DNA of 64,000 nt from Planctomycetota bacterium (GTDB taxonomy: Bacteria; Planctomycetota; SZUA-567; JAKLDR01), in contig JAKLDR010000004.1 of assembly GCA_022703445.1 (NCBI GenBank), positions 62,001 to 126,000 of the forward strand. Direction: 5' to 3'. Under the pieces are notes generated by a model. The model saw only the letters and a list, made by a program, of their open reading frames with translations. It made no database searches and was not told where the DNA came from. Shown in pieces: positions 1 to 8,728 of this stretch (its first letter is position 1; each line of letters opens with the position of its first letter). The position numbers and the translations under genes are program-made.

Positions 1-864
1 GGCGAGGACGAGACCGGGGGCGACGCGTTCGACCTGGGCGAGCTCTGCCGCTCGGCCCACGAACTCCTCGAGGGCAAGGCCTCGGCGGTGCTCCCGCAAC
101 TGCTGCGTGCCGGCGGCAGCCCGGGCGGCGCCCGGCCGAAAGTGCTGGCCGGCGTCCGGGGCGACGCAATCCGCTCGGGCGAGGGCGACCTGCCCGAGGA
201 TTGGGACCACTGGATCGTCAAGTTCCCGGCGCGGAGCGACGACACCGACGCCGGGGCGGTCGAGTACGCCTACTCGCTGATGGCCCGGGCCGCGGGCCTG
301 GAGATGCCCGAGACGCGGCTCTTCGCGGCCGCCGGCGGCGGGCGCTTCTTCGGCGCGGCGCGCTTCGACCGCCGGGGCAACCGGCGCTTCCACGTCCACA
401 CCTTCGCCGGCCTGATCGAGACCGACTTCCGGGTGCCGGCGTGCGACTACGCCGACCTGCTCCGGGCCGCCTCGCTCCTCACGCGCAACCAGCGCGAGGT
501 GGCCAGGGCCTTCCGGCTGATGGCCTTCAATGTCCTGGCCCACAACCGCGACGACCACGCCAAGAACTTCGCGTTCCTGCTCGACGACGAAACCAAGGAG
601 TGGCGCCTGGCGCCGGCCTACGACCTGACCCTGGCCCCCGGCCCGGGTGGCGAGCACACCATGACCGTCGCCGGCGAGGGCCGCTCGCCCTGCGCGGAGC
701 ACATGCAGAAGCTCGCCGCCGGCGCCGGGATCAAGCGCCGCGCCGCCGCGGAGGTCATCGCCGAGGTCCGCGCCGCGGTCAGGCGCTGGCCGGAGTTCGC
801 GGAGGGTGCCGGGCTCGGGCGGGAGGCTGCCGGCAAGGTGGCGGAGCGGCTTGGGGCGGGGTGA
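1..864 (+). CDS. HipA-like serine/threonine kinase (5' end outside window)
   Basis: The reading frame is open from base 1, so the N-terminus lies outside the window; 287 residues are visible. A glycine-rich loop (GGSPGGARPK) is followed by the HipA catalytic motif HNRDDHAKN and an AYDLTLAP segment equivalent to the metal-binding DFG region, then a helical C-terminus. HipA-family kinases are toxins of hipBA-type toxin-antitoxin pairs that phosphorylate translation factors such as glutamyl-tRNA synthetase. A HipB-like antitoxin would be expected upstream, outside the window; nothing downstream looks like one. The family call is firm; a toxin role is inferred. Confidence 0.85.
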   Translation, partial: GEDETGGDAFDLGELCRSAHELLEGKASAVLPQLLRAGGSPGGARPKVLAGVRGDAIRSGEGDLPEDWDHWIVKFPARSDDTDAGAVEYAYSLMARAAGLEMPETRLFAAAGGGRFFGAARFDRRGNRRFHVHTFAGLIETDFRVPACDYADLLRAASLLTRNQREVARAFRLMAFNVLAHNRDDHAKNFAFLLDDETKEWRLAPAYDLTLAPGPGGEHTMTVAGEGRSPCAEHMQKLAAGAGIKRRAAAEVIAEVRAAVRRWPEFAEGAGLGREAAGKVAERLGAG

Positions 865-871
865 GGGGCAC

Positions 872-913
872 GGGTTGCGCGTTCTGAGTCTCGGGTTGCG
901 AGTTTGGAGGTAC
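872..913. repeat. Degenerate 7-mer tandem array (single arm)
   Basis: Six consecutive 7-base units with the pattern G-R/C-G-T/K-rich (GGGTTGC, GCGTTCT, GAGTCTC, GGGTTGC, GAGTTTG, GAGGTAC) start 7 bases after the kinase stop codon. No complementary arm is visible. It belongs to the short-tandem-repeat family seen at seven other intergenic loci here. Confidence 0.5.
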
Positions 914-989
914 TGACGCCAGGCAAATCATCGCAGTTGACCGGGAGGAACCGTCAGAGACAATTGCCGGCGCAGATAGGAGGTATCGC

Positions 990-1559
990 GTGAAAAAGAC
1001 TTCCTGGACGCCCAGGCACTGCGGCTGGCTCTGCCTCGTCGCCATGGCGATTCTTGCCGGATGCACAGCGTCCCGGCAGAGCACCACAAGCACTAATGCT
1101 GAGGAACTGCTCCAGAAAGTGCAGGTTCAGAGAATCGATCTGGATCTTCCAGACAACATGGATAAGACCAACAGGCTCCTTTGGGATCGTTTTGTGAACC
1201 AACCCTACGAGGGCCAGTTCAGCGGTCTCAAGGCAATGGACTGGCAGGCCAATTGGCCCAAGTTCCGGAAGAGGCTGGTGGCCTTGGCTCGGGCCGGCGG
1301 GCACGATGCCGCCGCCCTGGGGCAGATCATCGATGACCGTTACCCGAAGCTCACGGCGAATGACGCCGCGCTACCGGTCGGGGCTTTTGCCGCGCGTCAA
1401 GGGGAGGACGAAGTCTGGATCCTGGTCATCAAACGGGAGTCTATCTCGGCATCCCTGGGCCCCCCTGAGGTTAGGGCACGACTCACCCTCTGCCACATTG
1501 GCGTAACCGCCTATCGCATCAGGGACTTCAGGATCGTCGGCGGCGTGTCTTGCGACTAG
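990..1559 (+). CDS. Small lipoprotein of unknown function
   Basis: A GTG start at 990 is set by AGGAGG six bases upstream. The 189-residue product begins with a lipoprotein signal: basic KK, a hydrophobic run and the lipobox LAGC with Cys25. The mature part is soluble and has no family motif I recognise; it contains DRYPKL and an EDEVWILV strand-like segment. It stands alone between the HipA-like gene and the convergent RpiR gene train, with a shared hairpin at its stop codon. Base use is less extreme in G+C than its neighbours, which could hint at a different origin. A surface or periplasmic lipoprotein is the most that can be said. Confidence 0.7.
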   Translation: MKKTSWTPRHCGWLCLVAMAILAGCTASRQSTTSTNAEELLQKVQVQRIDLDLPDNMDKTNRLLWDRFVNQPYEGQFSGLKAMDWQANWPKFRKRLVALARAGGHDAAALGQIIDDRYPKLTANDAALPVGAFAARQGEDEVWILVIKRESISASLGPPEVRARLTLCHIGVTAYRIRDFRIVGGVSCD

Positions 1560-1571
1560 AGTCGCAGACAC
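1545..1571. terminator. Bidirectional hairpin between convergent genes
   Basis: A perfect 7-bp stem (1551-1557 with 1560-1566, core TGCGACTAGAGTCGCA) is extended by GTGTC/GACAC across one bulged base. It spans the stop codon of the lipoprotein gene and lies just past the end of the minus-strand gene train. There is no clear U-tract, so terminator function is inferred from position. Confidence 0.5.
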
Positions 1572-1584
1572 CCCACGATTCCCG

Positions 1585-3594
1585 CTAGATCCTCGCCACC
1601 GGCACCGACAGTATCTCCACATCCTCCTTGCACGGCGTGTGCGCGATCCAGAGCCGCCCGGCGTGCTCGAGGGCATTGGGGTAGTCGAAGCCGCAGACCT
1701 TGTGCATGCCGGCGAAGCGCGGCTTCACGATGGGGTCGTGGACCAGCTTGTGCATGGCCATGAAGCTCCGGCCGCCGTCGGCCGAGACGGAGAGGGCGAG
1801 CAGCCGCCGCCGGAGCGCGTCGGGCGACGGGTTGCCGACCATGGTCACCCGGCCGTCGGCGAGCCGCATCGCGAAGAACTTGGAGGTCGCGTCCGGGAAG
1901 TCGGTGGGTACAGGCGTGCTCCAAGAGCTTCCGCCGTCAGCGCTCTCCGAGAGCCAGAGCCGGCGGCTGCCGGCATCGTCGCGGAGCAGCATCCGGAGCT
2001 TGCCGCCGCACTCGTACCAGGACGGCTCGGTTAACTTGGTTCCGGCGACGCTGAAGCCGTCGCGGCGCGCGGCGATGGTGACGAGCTGCAAGTCGCGCGA
2101 GTCGGGCGATGAGCCGATGGCCGCGACAACCTCGGCGTGCGAGTTGACGCCGGGGATGATCCAGCGGCCGCCGGGGAGCTGCCGCGGGCGCTCGTTGGGG
2201 TAGAGGTCCGGGATGGCGCGGCCCCAGCGCACCCAGCGTGAGCCCTTCCGGCGGAAGAACTCGGTGACCAGGTCCTCCCAGAGCTGGTGCGGTGCGGCGT
2301 CGCCGTCGACGTAGCGCGCGCGGCGGTAGCGGCAGGCGACCATGCCGAGCGCGCCGGCCTCCTCGAAGAAGCCGCAGGCCGTCCAGCGCAGACGGTCGGC
2401 AGGCGGATCCATAACCGTTCGCGGCTTCGACCAGGCGCGGCCGTCGGGGCTGGTCGCCCACATCACCACTTGGCCGGGGCTGTCCTCGTTGACCCAGCCG
2501 GCCGACCACGTCGCCCAGAAGCGCCCGCCGTGGCAGGCGATCTGGACGTGGTGGTTGTACTGGTAGCCGCCCTCCACAGCGCGGTGGATGGTCGTCCGCC
2601 GGAGGCCCTTCGGCGGTTTGGCGGCCAGGCACTTCTCGTAGAGCCCGGGGGCGAGGAGCCTGACCGGCGTCGGACGCGGACCGGCGGCCGGCGCGGCGCC
2701 GGGGACTCCACCCCCGCGGAAGCGCAGCTTGGGGGCGGCCTCGACCTCCGCCGCCGGGATGACGTCGTGCGGGCGCCGGGGCTTGCCGGCGGGCAGGTCG
2801 AGCTCGTTCATCATGGCCTTCAAGAGCGCGATCAGGTTCGAGGACTTCTCGAGGACCGCGCTCACCCCGGCGAGGTAGGCGGCCTTGCGCGCGTCGCCGG
2901 CGAAGGCCTCGGCCGACTCGGCCGGCAGCGCCGAGGAGAGCGAGTCGATGCAGCCGTCCGCGCCGGCGGCGGCGAACGCGACGCGCTGGTGCGGCCAGCC
3001 CGAGAAGATCAGGAACCCCGGCGGCACGAGCTTCCGGATCGCGGCGGCGCGAGCGGCGTCATTCGTGGCGTCCTTGATCCCGATGACCTTGGGGAAGAGC
3101 CGCTTCGCTACCTTGGCGATGGCCTCGACGGGCCAGTCGAGGTGGGTGCGCGACGGGATGTGGTAGAGGATGATCGGCAGCGGCGAGCTCTCGGCGAGCT
3201 CCGTGTAGTAACTCTCGAGCGCCTCGGCCGAGGCCTTCTCGAACCAGGGGGTGAGCGCCATGGCCGCGTCGCAGCCGCAGTCGGCGGCCAGGGCGATGAG
3301 TTTCCTGGCCTCGCACGTCGTGGTGGCGCCGGTGCCGGCCACCACCGGGACCCGGCCGCGGGACTGCTCGACGGCCAGCCGCCAGAGCTTGGCGCGCTCG
3401 TCGGGAGTCAGTGCATGGGCCTCGCCGGTCGTCCCGGCCACCACCAGGCCGTCGACCCCGCAGCCGACCGTGTATTCGACCAGCGCGCGGAAGGCGCCGA
3501 GGTCGAGGGATTCATCGGCGGCGAACGGCGTGACCAGCGCAACGTAGAGTCCCCCGCGGACGCGGCACGGTTTGATTCGGTTTGAGGCGGTCAT
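1585..3594 (-). CDS. DapA/NanA-family lyase fused to a sialidase-like propeller
   Basis: This 669-residue protein has two parts. Residues 10-300 are a class I aldolase TIM barrel of the dihydrodipicolinate synthase/N-acetylneuraminate lyase family: GTTGE at 54-58, Tyr144 in the YHIPSRT segment, and Schiff-base Lys174 in GIKDAT. Residues 315-669 form a sialidase/BNR-type beta-propeller with three Asp boxes (S-x-D-G-x-x-W/F) near 382, 551 and 604. There is no signal peptide, so the product is probably cytoplasmic. The start ATG follows the RraA gene stop by one base, so it is the last gene of the train. Fusing a lyase to a sialidase-like domain suggests coupled release and cleavage of a 2-keto-3-deoxy or nonulosonic sugar, but the substrate is unproven and the propeller may only bind. 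The frame is continuous across the junction. Confidence 0.85.
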   Translation of the reverse strand: MTASNRIKPCRVRGGLYVALVTPFAADESLDLGAFRALVEYTVGCGVDGLVVAGTTGEAHALTPDERAKLWRLAVEQSRGRVPVVAGTGATTTCEARKLIALAADCGCDAAMALTPWFEKASAEALESYYTELAESSPLPIILYHIPSRTHLDWPVEAIAKVAKRLFPKVIGIKDATNDAARAAAIRKLVPPGFLIFSGWPHQRVAFAAAGADGCIDSLSSALPAESAEAFAGDARKAAYLAGVSAVLEKSSNLIALLKAMMNELDLPAGKPRRPHDVIPAAEVEAAPKLRFRGGGVPGAAPAAGPRPTPVRLLAPGLYEKCLAAKPPKGLRRTTIHRAVEGGYQYNHHVQIACHGGRFWATWSAGWVNEDSPGQVVMWATSPDGRAWSKPRTVMDPPADRLRWTACGFFEEAGALGMVACRYRRARYVDGDAAPHQLWEDLVTEFFRRKGSRWVRWGRAIPDLYPNERPRQLPGGRWIIPGVNSHAEVVAAIGSSPDSRDLQLVTIAARRDGFSVAGTKLTEPSWYECGGKLRMLLRDDAGSRRLWLSESADGGSSWSTPVPTDFPDATSKFFAMRLADGRVTMVGNPSPDALRRRLLALSVSADGGRSFMAMHKLVHDPIVKPRFAGMHKVCGFDYPNALEHAGRLWIAHTPCKEDVEILSVPVARI

Positions 3595-3595
3595 T

Positions 3596-4372
<777 letters not shown>

Positions 4373-4394
4373 GGGCAGTGTCTCCAAGTGGGTT

Positions 4395-5213
4395 TCACAC
4401 ATTGATCCTTCCGGCCTCGCCGGCGGGCTTGTCACCAAAGGCCGCGCGGATGGCGCCGAGCTCGGCGGCCAGGCCCCGGACGGCGTAGACGACGTCGGCG
4501 TGCTGGATGAGCAGGTTCGCGCCCCAGCGGAGCCACTCGACGGCCAACTCCGTTGGACCGCAGCTCATGAAGTGAATCCCGGCGATGAGCCCGCGCCGGC
4601 GGGTCTTCTCGAGGATCTCGCGGAGCACCGCGGAGAAGGCCGGGCTGGTGTAGTCCTCCGGCGCACCCAGGCTGCAGGACAGATCGTGCGGGCCGACCAC
4701 GATGCCGTCGAGGTCGGGCACCGCCAGGATGGCGTCTAGGTTCTCGATGGCCGGCAGGCTCTCGATGTTGACGAGCAGCAGCCGCTCCCGGGCGCGCGCT
4801 CCGAGGTACTCGGCGAGCTCCGGCTCGGGCCGCTCGGCGCCGGAGAGGATCCGCGCCAGGCGCTCGCCCTTCAGGGGCGCGAGCTTCACCGCCCCGCGCA
4901 TGAGCTGGACCTGCTCGACCGTCTCGATGTAGGGCGCGATGATCCCGGCCGCTCCGCCGTCGAGCATCCCCGACGCGGCGAAGGGATCCGGCGAGGGCAC
5001 CCGGACGATGGGCGCAATTCCCGCCGCGGCGTACGCCCGGCACATCCAGGAGACGGTTCCGCGGTCGAGCGCGATGTGTTCGGTGTCGATGAAGACGAAG
5101 TCGAGCCCTGCCCCGGCCAGGTGCACCGGCCAGTGCGGCGATGGCGAGACCACCAGCGTGCCGTAGATCCGGCCGCCGGCGCAGAGCTTCGCGCGGATCT
5201 CGGGAACCATCAT
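4395..5213 (-). CDS. HpcH/HpaI-family class II aldolase
   Basis: 272 residues. The start at 5213 forms an ATGA overlap with the stop of the upstream FAD oxidoreductase, indicating translational coupling. Family motifs are FIDTEH (41-46), VRVP (70-73), metal ligand Glu151 in the NIESLPAIEN segment, and GPHDLS (174-179) with Asp177. HpcH/HpaI enzymes are metal-dependent aldolases that split 2-keto-3-deoxy acids to pyruvate and an aldehyde, for example 2-keto-3-deoxyrhamnonate or 2-keto-3-deoxyglucarate aldolase. The specific substrate cannot be read from the sequence. It is the third of five genes in the cytoplasmic part of the train. Confidence 0.88.
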   Translation of the reverse strand: MMVPEIRAKLCAGGRIYGTLVVSPSPHWPVHLAGAGLDFVFIDTEHIALDRGTVSWMCRAYAAAGIAPIVRVPSPDPFAASGMLDGGAAGIIAPYIETVEQVQLMRGAVKLAPLKGERLARILSGAERPEPELAEYLGARARERLLLVNIESLPAIENLDAILAVPDLDGIVVGPHDLSCSLGAPEDYTSPAFSAVLREILEKTRRRGLIAGIHFMSCGPTELAVEWLRWGANLLIQHADVVYAVRGLAAELGAIRAAFGDKPAGEAGRINV

Positions 5214-6574
5214 CGCAGGATTCCGCCGGCCTCTTCGAGCCGCTTCTGTAGCTCGGCGACCGGCAGTTCGGCGAAGGACGCGTCCCGCTCGATGCCCAGC
5301 GCCGCGGCCCGGCCGGCGGCCTCGCCCATGATCATGCACTGGGTCATGAAGCGGGTGGAACCCAGCGCCCCGTGGGTCGCGCCGTGGCAGCGCCCGGCGA
5401 CGATGAGGTTGGCGGGCCCGCTTCGGGGCACCAGCGTCCGGTACGGGATCGAGTAGTACTTCCCGTCGGGCAGCCGGAAGATGTTGTTCTGGTCCTGCCC
5501 CGGCCCGTCCGGGCTGTGCACGTCGGTGTGCGAGCTGCCCAGGGCGATGCTGTCCTCGAAGATGGTCGCCGCCCGGATGTCGTCGACGGTCATCATGTAG
5601 AGCGCCTCGATCCGCCGGGTCTCGCGGATGCCCAGGTACTGGGCGGTGTCGATCAGGAAGCTCTTCTCGAAGCCGGGCACCAGCGCCTTCATGGCCCGGT
5701 AGGCCTCCTGCACCTGCCGGCGGCCGAGCGCGCAGGCCTTCGACAGCGCCCGGAAGTCGGTCGCGTCGACGTGCATGTGGCTGAAGTTGGGGACGACCTC
5801 GCCGGGCCGGTTCTGGTTCCACCAGAGCCCGCTGCAGGCCGAGCGCCACGGGCCGAGCAGGCCCTGGGCCTGGGCCTTCCGGCAGAACTCCTGCATCTGC
5901 GGGTCCTGGTTGTAGAAGTAGTCCTGGGCGCGCGCGACGTCCACGCCGCCGACCCGGTAGAGCAGCGAGACCGGCTGCATTCTGCCGTCCTCGGGCCGGC
6001 CCTTGACCGTGGGGCAGCCCGAATGGAAGGCCAGGTCGCCATCGCCGGTGCAGTCGATGAAGCGCTTGGCGCGCACCGCGAAGCAGCCGCTCTTGTTGGT
6101 GACGACCGCCGCCGTTATCCGGCCGCCCTCGACCACGGCGTCGGCCAGCTGGGTGTGGAAGAAGACCTCGACGCCGGCCTCCTCCATCATCCGGTCGAGG
6201 AGCAGCTTGAAGCCCTCGAACTCGATCATCAGCTCCTCGACCATGTGGCCGGGGACGTCCTTGGCCCCGCGGCGCAGCCACTTCATGCCGTCGGCCTCGG
6301 CGATCGAGCGATGGAAGAGCTCGGCGGTGATTCCGCCAGCGATGTCCGGCGAGTGGCCGTAGGCGGTGAAGCGGGCGACCTTCTGGTTCATGGCCACCGT
6401 AGCCGTGCCGCCGAGACACCCGAACTGCTCGACGAGCAGCGTCCGGCAGCCCGAGCGCGCCGCGGCCAGCGCCGCCGTGACTCCGGCCGGCCCTCCGCCA
6501 CAGACGACCACGTCGTAGTCGCCGGCCACCTCCACGTCGCGGGCCGGCAGACGGATGGTTGAGGTCTTGCCCAT
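5210..6574 (-). CDS. FAD-dependent oxidoreductase (copy 1)
   Basis: 454 residues with an N-terminal FAD-binding Rossmann fold: GGGPAG at 26-31 and an acidic residue at the end of strand 2 (LLVEQFG). A conserved CTGDGD segment near 170-175 is typical of the FAD_oxidored family found beside carbohydrate genes in planctomycete-type bacteria. GGGAG lies seven bases before the ATG. It overlaps the aldolase gene by ATGA and follows the DapA-type gene by 22 bases on the transcript. A second homologue, with the same motifs, is at 28490-29815 under IclR control. It probably oxidises a sugar or polyol to a keto form for the adjacent aldolases; that step is inferred. Confidence 0.85.
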   Translation of the reverse strand: MGKTSTIRLPARDVEVAGDYDVVVCGGGPAGVTAALAAARSGCRTLLVEQFGCLGGTATVAMNQKVARFTAYGHSPDIAGGITAELFHRSIAEADGMKWLRRGAKDVPGHMVEELMIEFEGFKLLLDRMMEEAGVEVFFHTQLADAVVEGGRITAAVVTNKSGCFAVRAKRFIDCTGDGDLAFHSGCPTVKGRPEDGRMQPVSLLYRVGGVDVARAQDYFYNQDPQMQEFCRKAQAQGLLGPWRSACSGLWWNQNRPGEVVPNFSHMHVDATDFRALSKACALGRRQVQEAYRAMKALVPGFEKSFLIDTAQYLGIRETRRIEALYMMTVDDIRAATIFEDSIALGSSHTDVHSPDGPGQDQNNIFRLPDGKYYSIPYRTLVPRSGPANLIVAGRCHGATHGALGSTRFMTQCMIMGEAAGRAAALGIERDASFAELPVAELQKRLEEAGGILR

Positions 6575-6596
6575 TGCAGTGCTCCCTGCGCGATCT

Positions 6597-7535
6597 TCAG
6601 AGGATCCCCAGCTTGACGAGAGCCTGGCGCACCTTCTCGCGCTCCGGCTCCCTGAAATGATGGAAAGGCTCGGCCATGAAGTCGCTGCAGATCCCCCGTA
6701 GCGAGAGCGCGCACTTCAGGCCCTTCAGGTAGCTCGAGCCGTGCCGGCCGACGGCGTAGACCGAGCCGGCGATGGCCATGATCCGCCGGTGGAGCTCCTG
6801 GGCCTTGGCAAGTTCCCCGGCCCGCGCCGCCTGGTAGGCCGCGACGTAGAGCTCCGGGCAGAGGTTGGCTCCGCCGCAGATGCCGCCGTGGCCGCCGGCG
6901 AGCACCGACTCGACCAGCAGCTCCTCGGGGCCGACGAGCAAAGCGAAGTCCGGCCGGTCGGCGAAGAGCGCCCGCAGCCGGTGGAAGTAGCCCATGTTCC
7001 CGGAACTGTCCTTGAGCCCCAGGACATTGGGCAGCTCGGCCGCCGCCCGGACGGTGTCCGGCTCGAAGAAAAGCTTGGTGTAGCTGGGCATGTTGTATAG
7101 GAAGACGGGGAGCGCGAGCTCGGCGGCGAGGTGCTGGATGTACTCCAGGAGTTCCGGCTGCCCGGCCGGGAAGTAGAAGGGCGGAGCGAGCACGACCGCG
7201 GCGGCGCCGGCTTTCTTCGAGTGCGCAGTGAGGTTCACCGACTCGACGAAGGAGGTGTCGGTGATGCCCACGAGCACCGGCACGCGCCCGGCGACGTGGT
7301 CGCAGACCCTCTCGGCCAGCTCCCGGCGGAGGCGATAGCTGAGGCTCGGGGCCTCGCCGGTCGAACCCAGGGCGAAGATGCCGCTCGCGCCGCCGGCCAG
7401 GATGTGCTCGACCAGCCGCCCCAGTCCGGGCGCGTCGAGCTCGTCGCGACCGACCAGCGGCGTGACCAGCGGCGGAATGATCCCGCGCCAGGATGGTTTG
7501 GCGGGGGCGCTCTTCTTGTTCGCGGGCTTGGCCAT
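6597..7535 (-). CDS. DapA/NanA-family lyase, stand-alone
   Basis: 312 residues starting at the ATG at 7535; GGAG lies about nine bases upstream, whereas the in-frame TTG at 7550 has no ribosome site. The TIM-barrel class I aldolase motifs are present: GSTGE at 57-61, Tyr147 in YNMPSYT and Schiff-base Lys175 in GLKDSSG. Family members include dihydrodipicolinate synthase, N-acetylneuraminate lyase and 2-keto-3-deoxy sugar acid aldolases; the YNMP form and the catabolic setting favour the sugar-acid side. It is the first gene of the five-gene cytoplasmic block and sits 192 bases downstream of the GH130 gene. A second family member is fused to a propeller at 1585-3594. Confidence 0.85.
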   Translation of the reverse strand: MAKPANKKSAPAKPSWRGIIPPLVTPLVGRDELDAPGLGRLVEHILAGGASGIFALGSTGEAPSLSYRLRRELAERVCDHVAGRVPVLVGITDTSFVESVNLTAHSKKAGAAAVVLAPPFYFPAGQPELLEYIQHLAAELALPVFLYNMPSYTKLFFEPDTVRAAAELPNVLGLKDSSGNMGYFHRLRALFADRPDFALLVGPEELLVESVLAGGHGGICGGANLCPELYVAAYQAARAGELAKAQELHRRIMAIAGSVYAVGRHGSSYLKGLKCALSLRGICSDFMAEPFHHFREPEREKVRQALVKLGIL

Positions 7536-7580
7536 GTTGCTTGTCTCCAACTAGTAGTTTGTGACTATGGATTCTGCGGG

Positions 7581-7705
7581 GCCGAGCAGGAGAGCAGTTG
7601 AACAGGAGACCGCCGGCGAGCACCGGCGGCTGCTGGCCGCCATCTCCGTTCCGTGTTGTCTATCCGTCCTCACCTGATCACCTGTTCTCCTGCTCGCCTG
7701 CTCTA
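7581..7705. repeat. Inverted pair of degenerate 8-mer tandem arrays
   Basis: The left arm, 7581-7610, has 8-base units ending in CA (GCCGAGCA, GGAGAGCA, GTTGAACA). The right arm, 7667-7705, has units ending in CC (TCCTCACC, TGATCACC, TGTTCTCC, TGCTCGCC). The arms are imperfectly complementary, so the 125-base stretch can fold into a long hairpin between the GH130 and DapA-type genes. Confidence 0.6.
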
Positions 7706-7731
7706 GCAGGCCGTTATCAACGGCCTGCTAG
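7703..7731 (-). terminator. Perfect 13-bp hairpin over the GH130 stop codon
   Basis: CTAGCAGGCCGTT (7703-7715) and its exact complement (7719-7731) flank a three-base loop, and the hairpin includes the GH130 stop codon. There is no U-tract on either side. It may stabilise the 3' end or attenuate read-through into the aldolase block rather than act as a classic terminator. Confidence 0.5.
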
Positions 7732-8714
7732 GCGTGCCGGCTCAGCGGCGGCCGGAAGGCCGGGTGCTTGCGGGGGTGTTCGTACTTTGGCGGATTGAGG
7801 CAGAAGTCGAGCAGCTGGTCGACCGAGGTCTCGGCCAGCGCCACGGTCTTGTCGGCCGCGCCGTAGTAGAGCTTGATGGCGCCGTCATCCTCCAGGATGG
7901 CGCCGGTCGGGAAGACCACGTTGGGCCGGAACTCGGGGTCGGTTTCGTAGGGGGCCTCGGGCTCGAGTAACGGCGCGTCCGGCCGGGCGACGATCTTCGA
8001 TGGGTCCTCGAGGTCGAGAAGCATCACGCCCGCGCGGTAGGTCTTCTTCCAGGCGGTGTCGGTGCCGTCGGGGTACTCGGCGCCGTGGTAGATCACCAGC
8101 CACCCCTTCTTGGTGCGGATCGGCTGCGGGCCGGGGCCGATCTTGTTGTTGCCCCAGGCCACGTCGGAGTAGGAGAGCAGCAGCCGGTGGTCGCCCCAGT
8201 AGCGCAGGTCCGGCGAGCGCGACAGCCAGATGTCGTAAGCCCGGTCCTGATAGTACCACCGGGTGAAGGGCCGGTCCAGGCGCACGTAGAGCCCGCCGAT
8301 CTTGTCCGGGAAGAGCACGGCATTGCGGTTGTCGGGCTCGGAATAGTAGAGCCGCTCGAAGCTCCGGAAGTCCTTCGTCGCCAGGATGCCGATGCGGATG
8401 CCGCTGGGCGGGTCGCTGCAGTAGACGATGTAGTACGTGTCCCCGATACGGGTCAGCCGCGGGTCGTTGAGCCGGCCCTGATCCTCCGGGGCGGGCTTGA
8501 GGATCGGCTCGGGCGCGATCTCGAACTTCAGGCCGTCAGCGCTCGTGGCCAGCGCCAGCGATTCCGAGCGGTCTGGGCCGATCACCCGGACGAGCAGCAC
8601 GTACCCCCCCTCGAACTTCTCCGCCGCCGGGTTGAAGCAGCGAGTGCAGGGGAAAGGGATGTCCGCCGCGCGGATCAGCGGATTGGCGGGGTGGCGGGTG
8701 ATGTACTTGCTCAC
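7728..8714 (-). CDS. GH130-family glycoside phosphorylase/hydrolase
   Basis: 328 residues from a GTG at 8714; AGGAGG lies 10 bases upstream, and a second in-frame GTG at 8720 is four bases from it, so the start is uncertain by two codons. The five-bladed propeller signature of GH130 is recognisable: HPANPLI near the N-terminus, FNPAA, the NDPR motif carrying the catalytic Asp84, a GPGPQP loop and a C-terminal YYGAAD motif. GH130 enzymes phosphorolyse or hydrolyse beta-mannosides. There is no signal peptide, so it acts in the cytoplasm on imported oligosaccharides. The usual EDPR is NDPR here. Confidence 0.8.
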   Translation of the reverse strand: MSKYITRHPANPLIRAADIPFPCTRCFNPAAEKFEGGYVLLVRVIGPDRSESLALATSADGLKFEIAPEPILKPAPEDQGRLNDPRLTRIGDTYYIVYCSDPPSGIRIGILATKDFRSFERLYYSEPDNRNAVLFPDKIGGLYVRLDRPFTRWYYQDRAYDIWLSRSPDLRYWGDHRLLLSYSDVAWGNNKIGPGPQPIRTKKGWLVIYHGAEYPDGTDTAWKKTYRAGVMLLDLEDPSKIVARPDAPLLEPEAPYETDPEFRPNVVFPTGAILEDDGAIKLYYGAADKTVALAETSVDQLLDFCLNPPKYEHPRKHPAFRPPLSRHA

Positions 8715-8728
8715 TGGCACTCTGCCTC

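Noticed and set aside
1-1559. HipA kinase and lipoprotein as a toxin-antitoxin pair
   Set aside because: The lipoprotein has an export signal and no DNA-binding motif, so it cannot be the HipB-like partner.
7550-7550. TTG at 7550 as the start of the stand-alone DapA-type lyase
   Set aside because: The GGAG ribosome site lies after it and points to the ATG at 7535.
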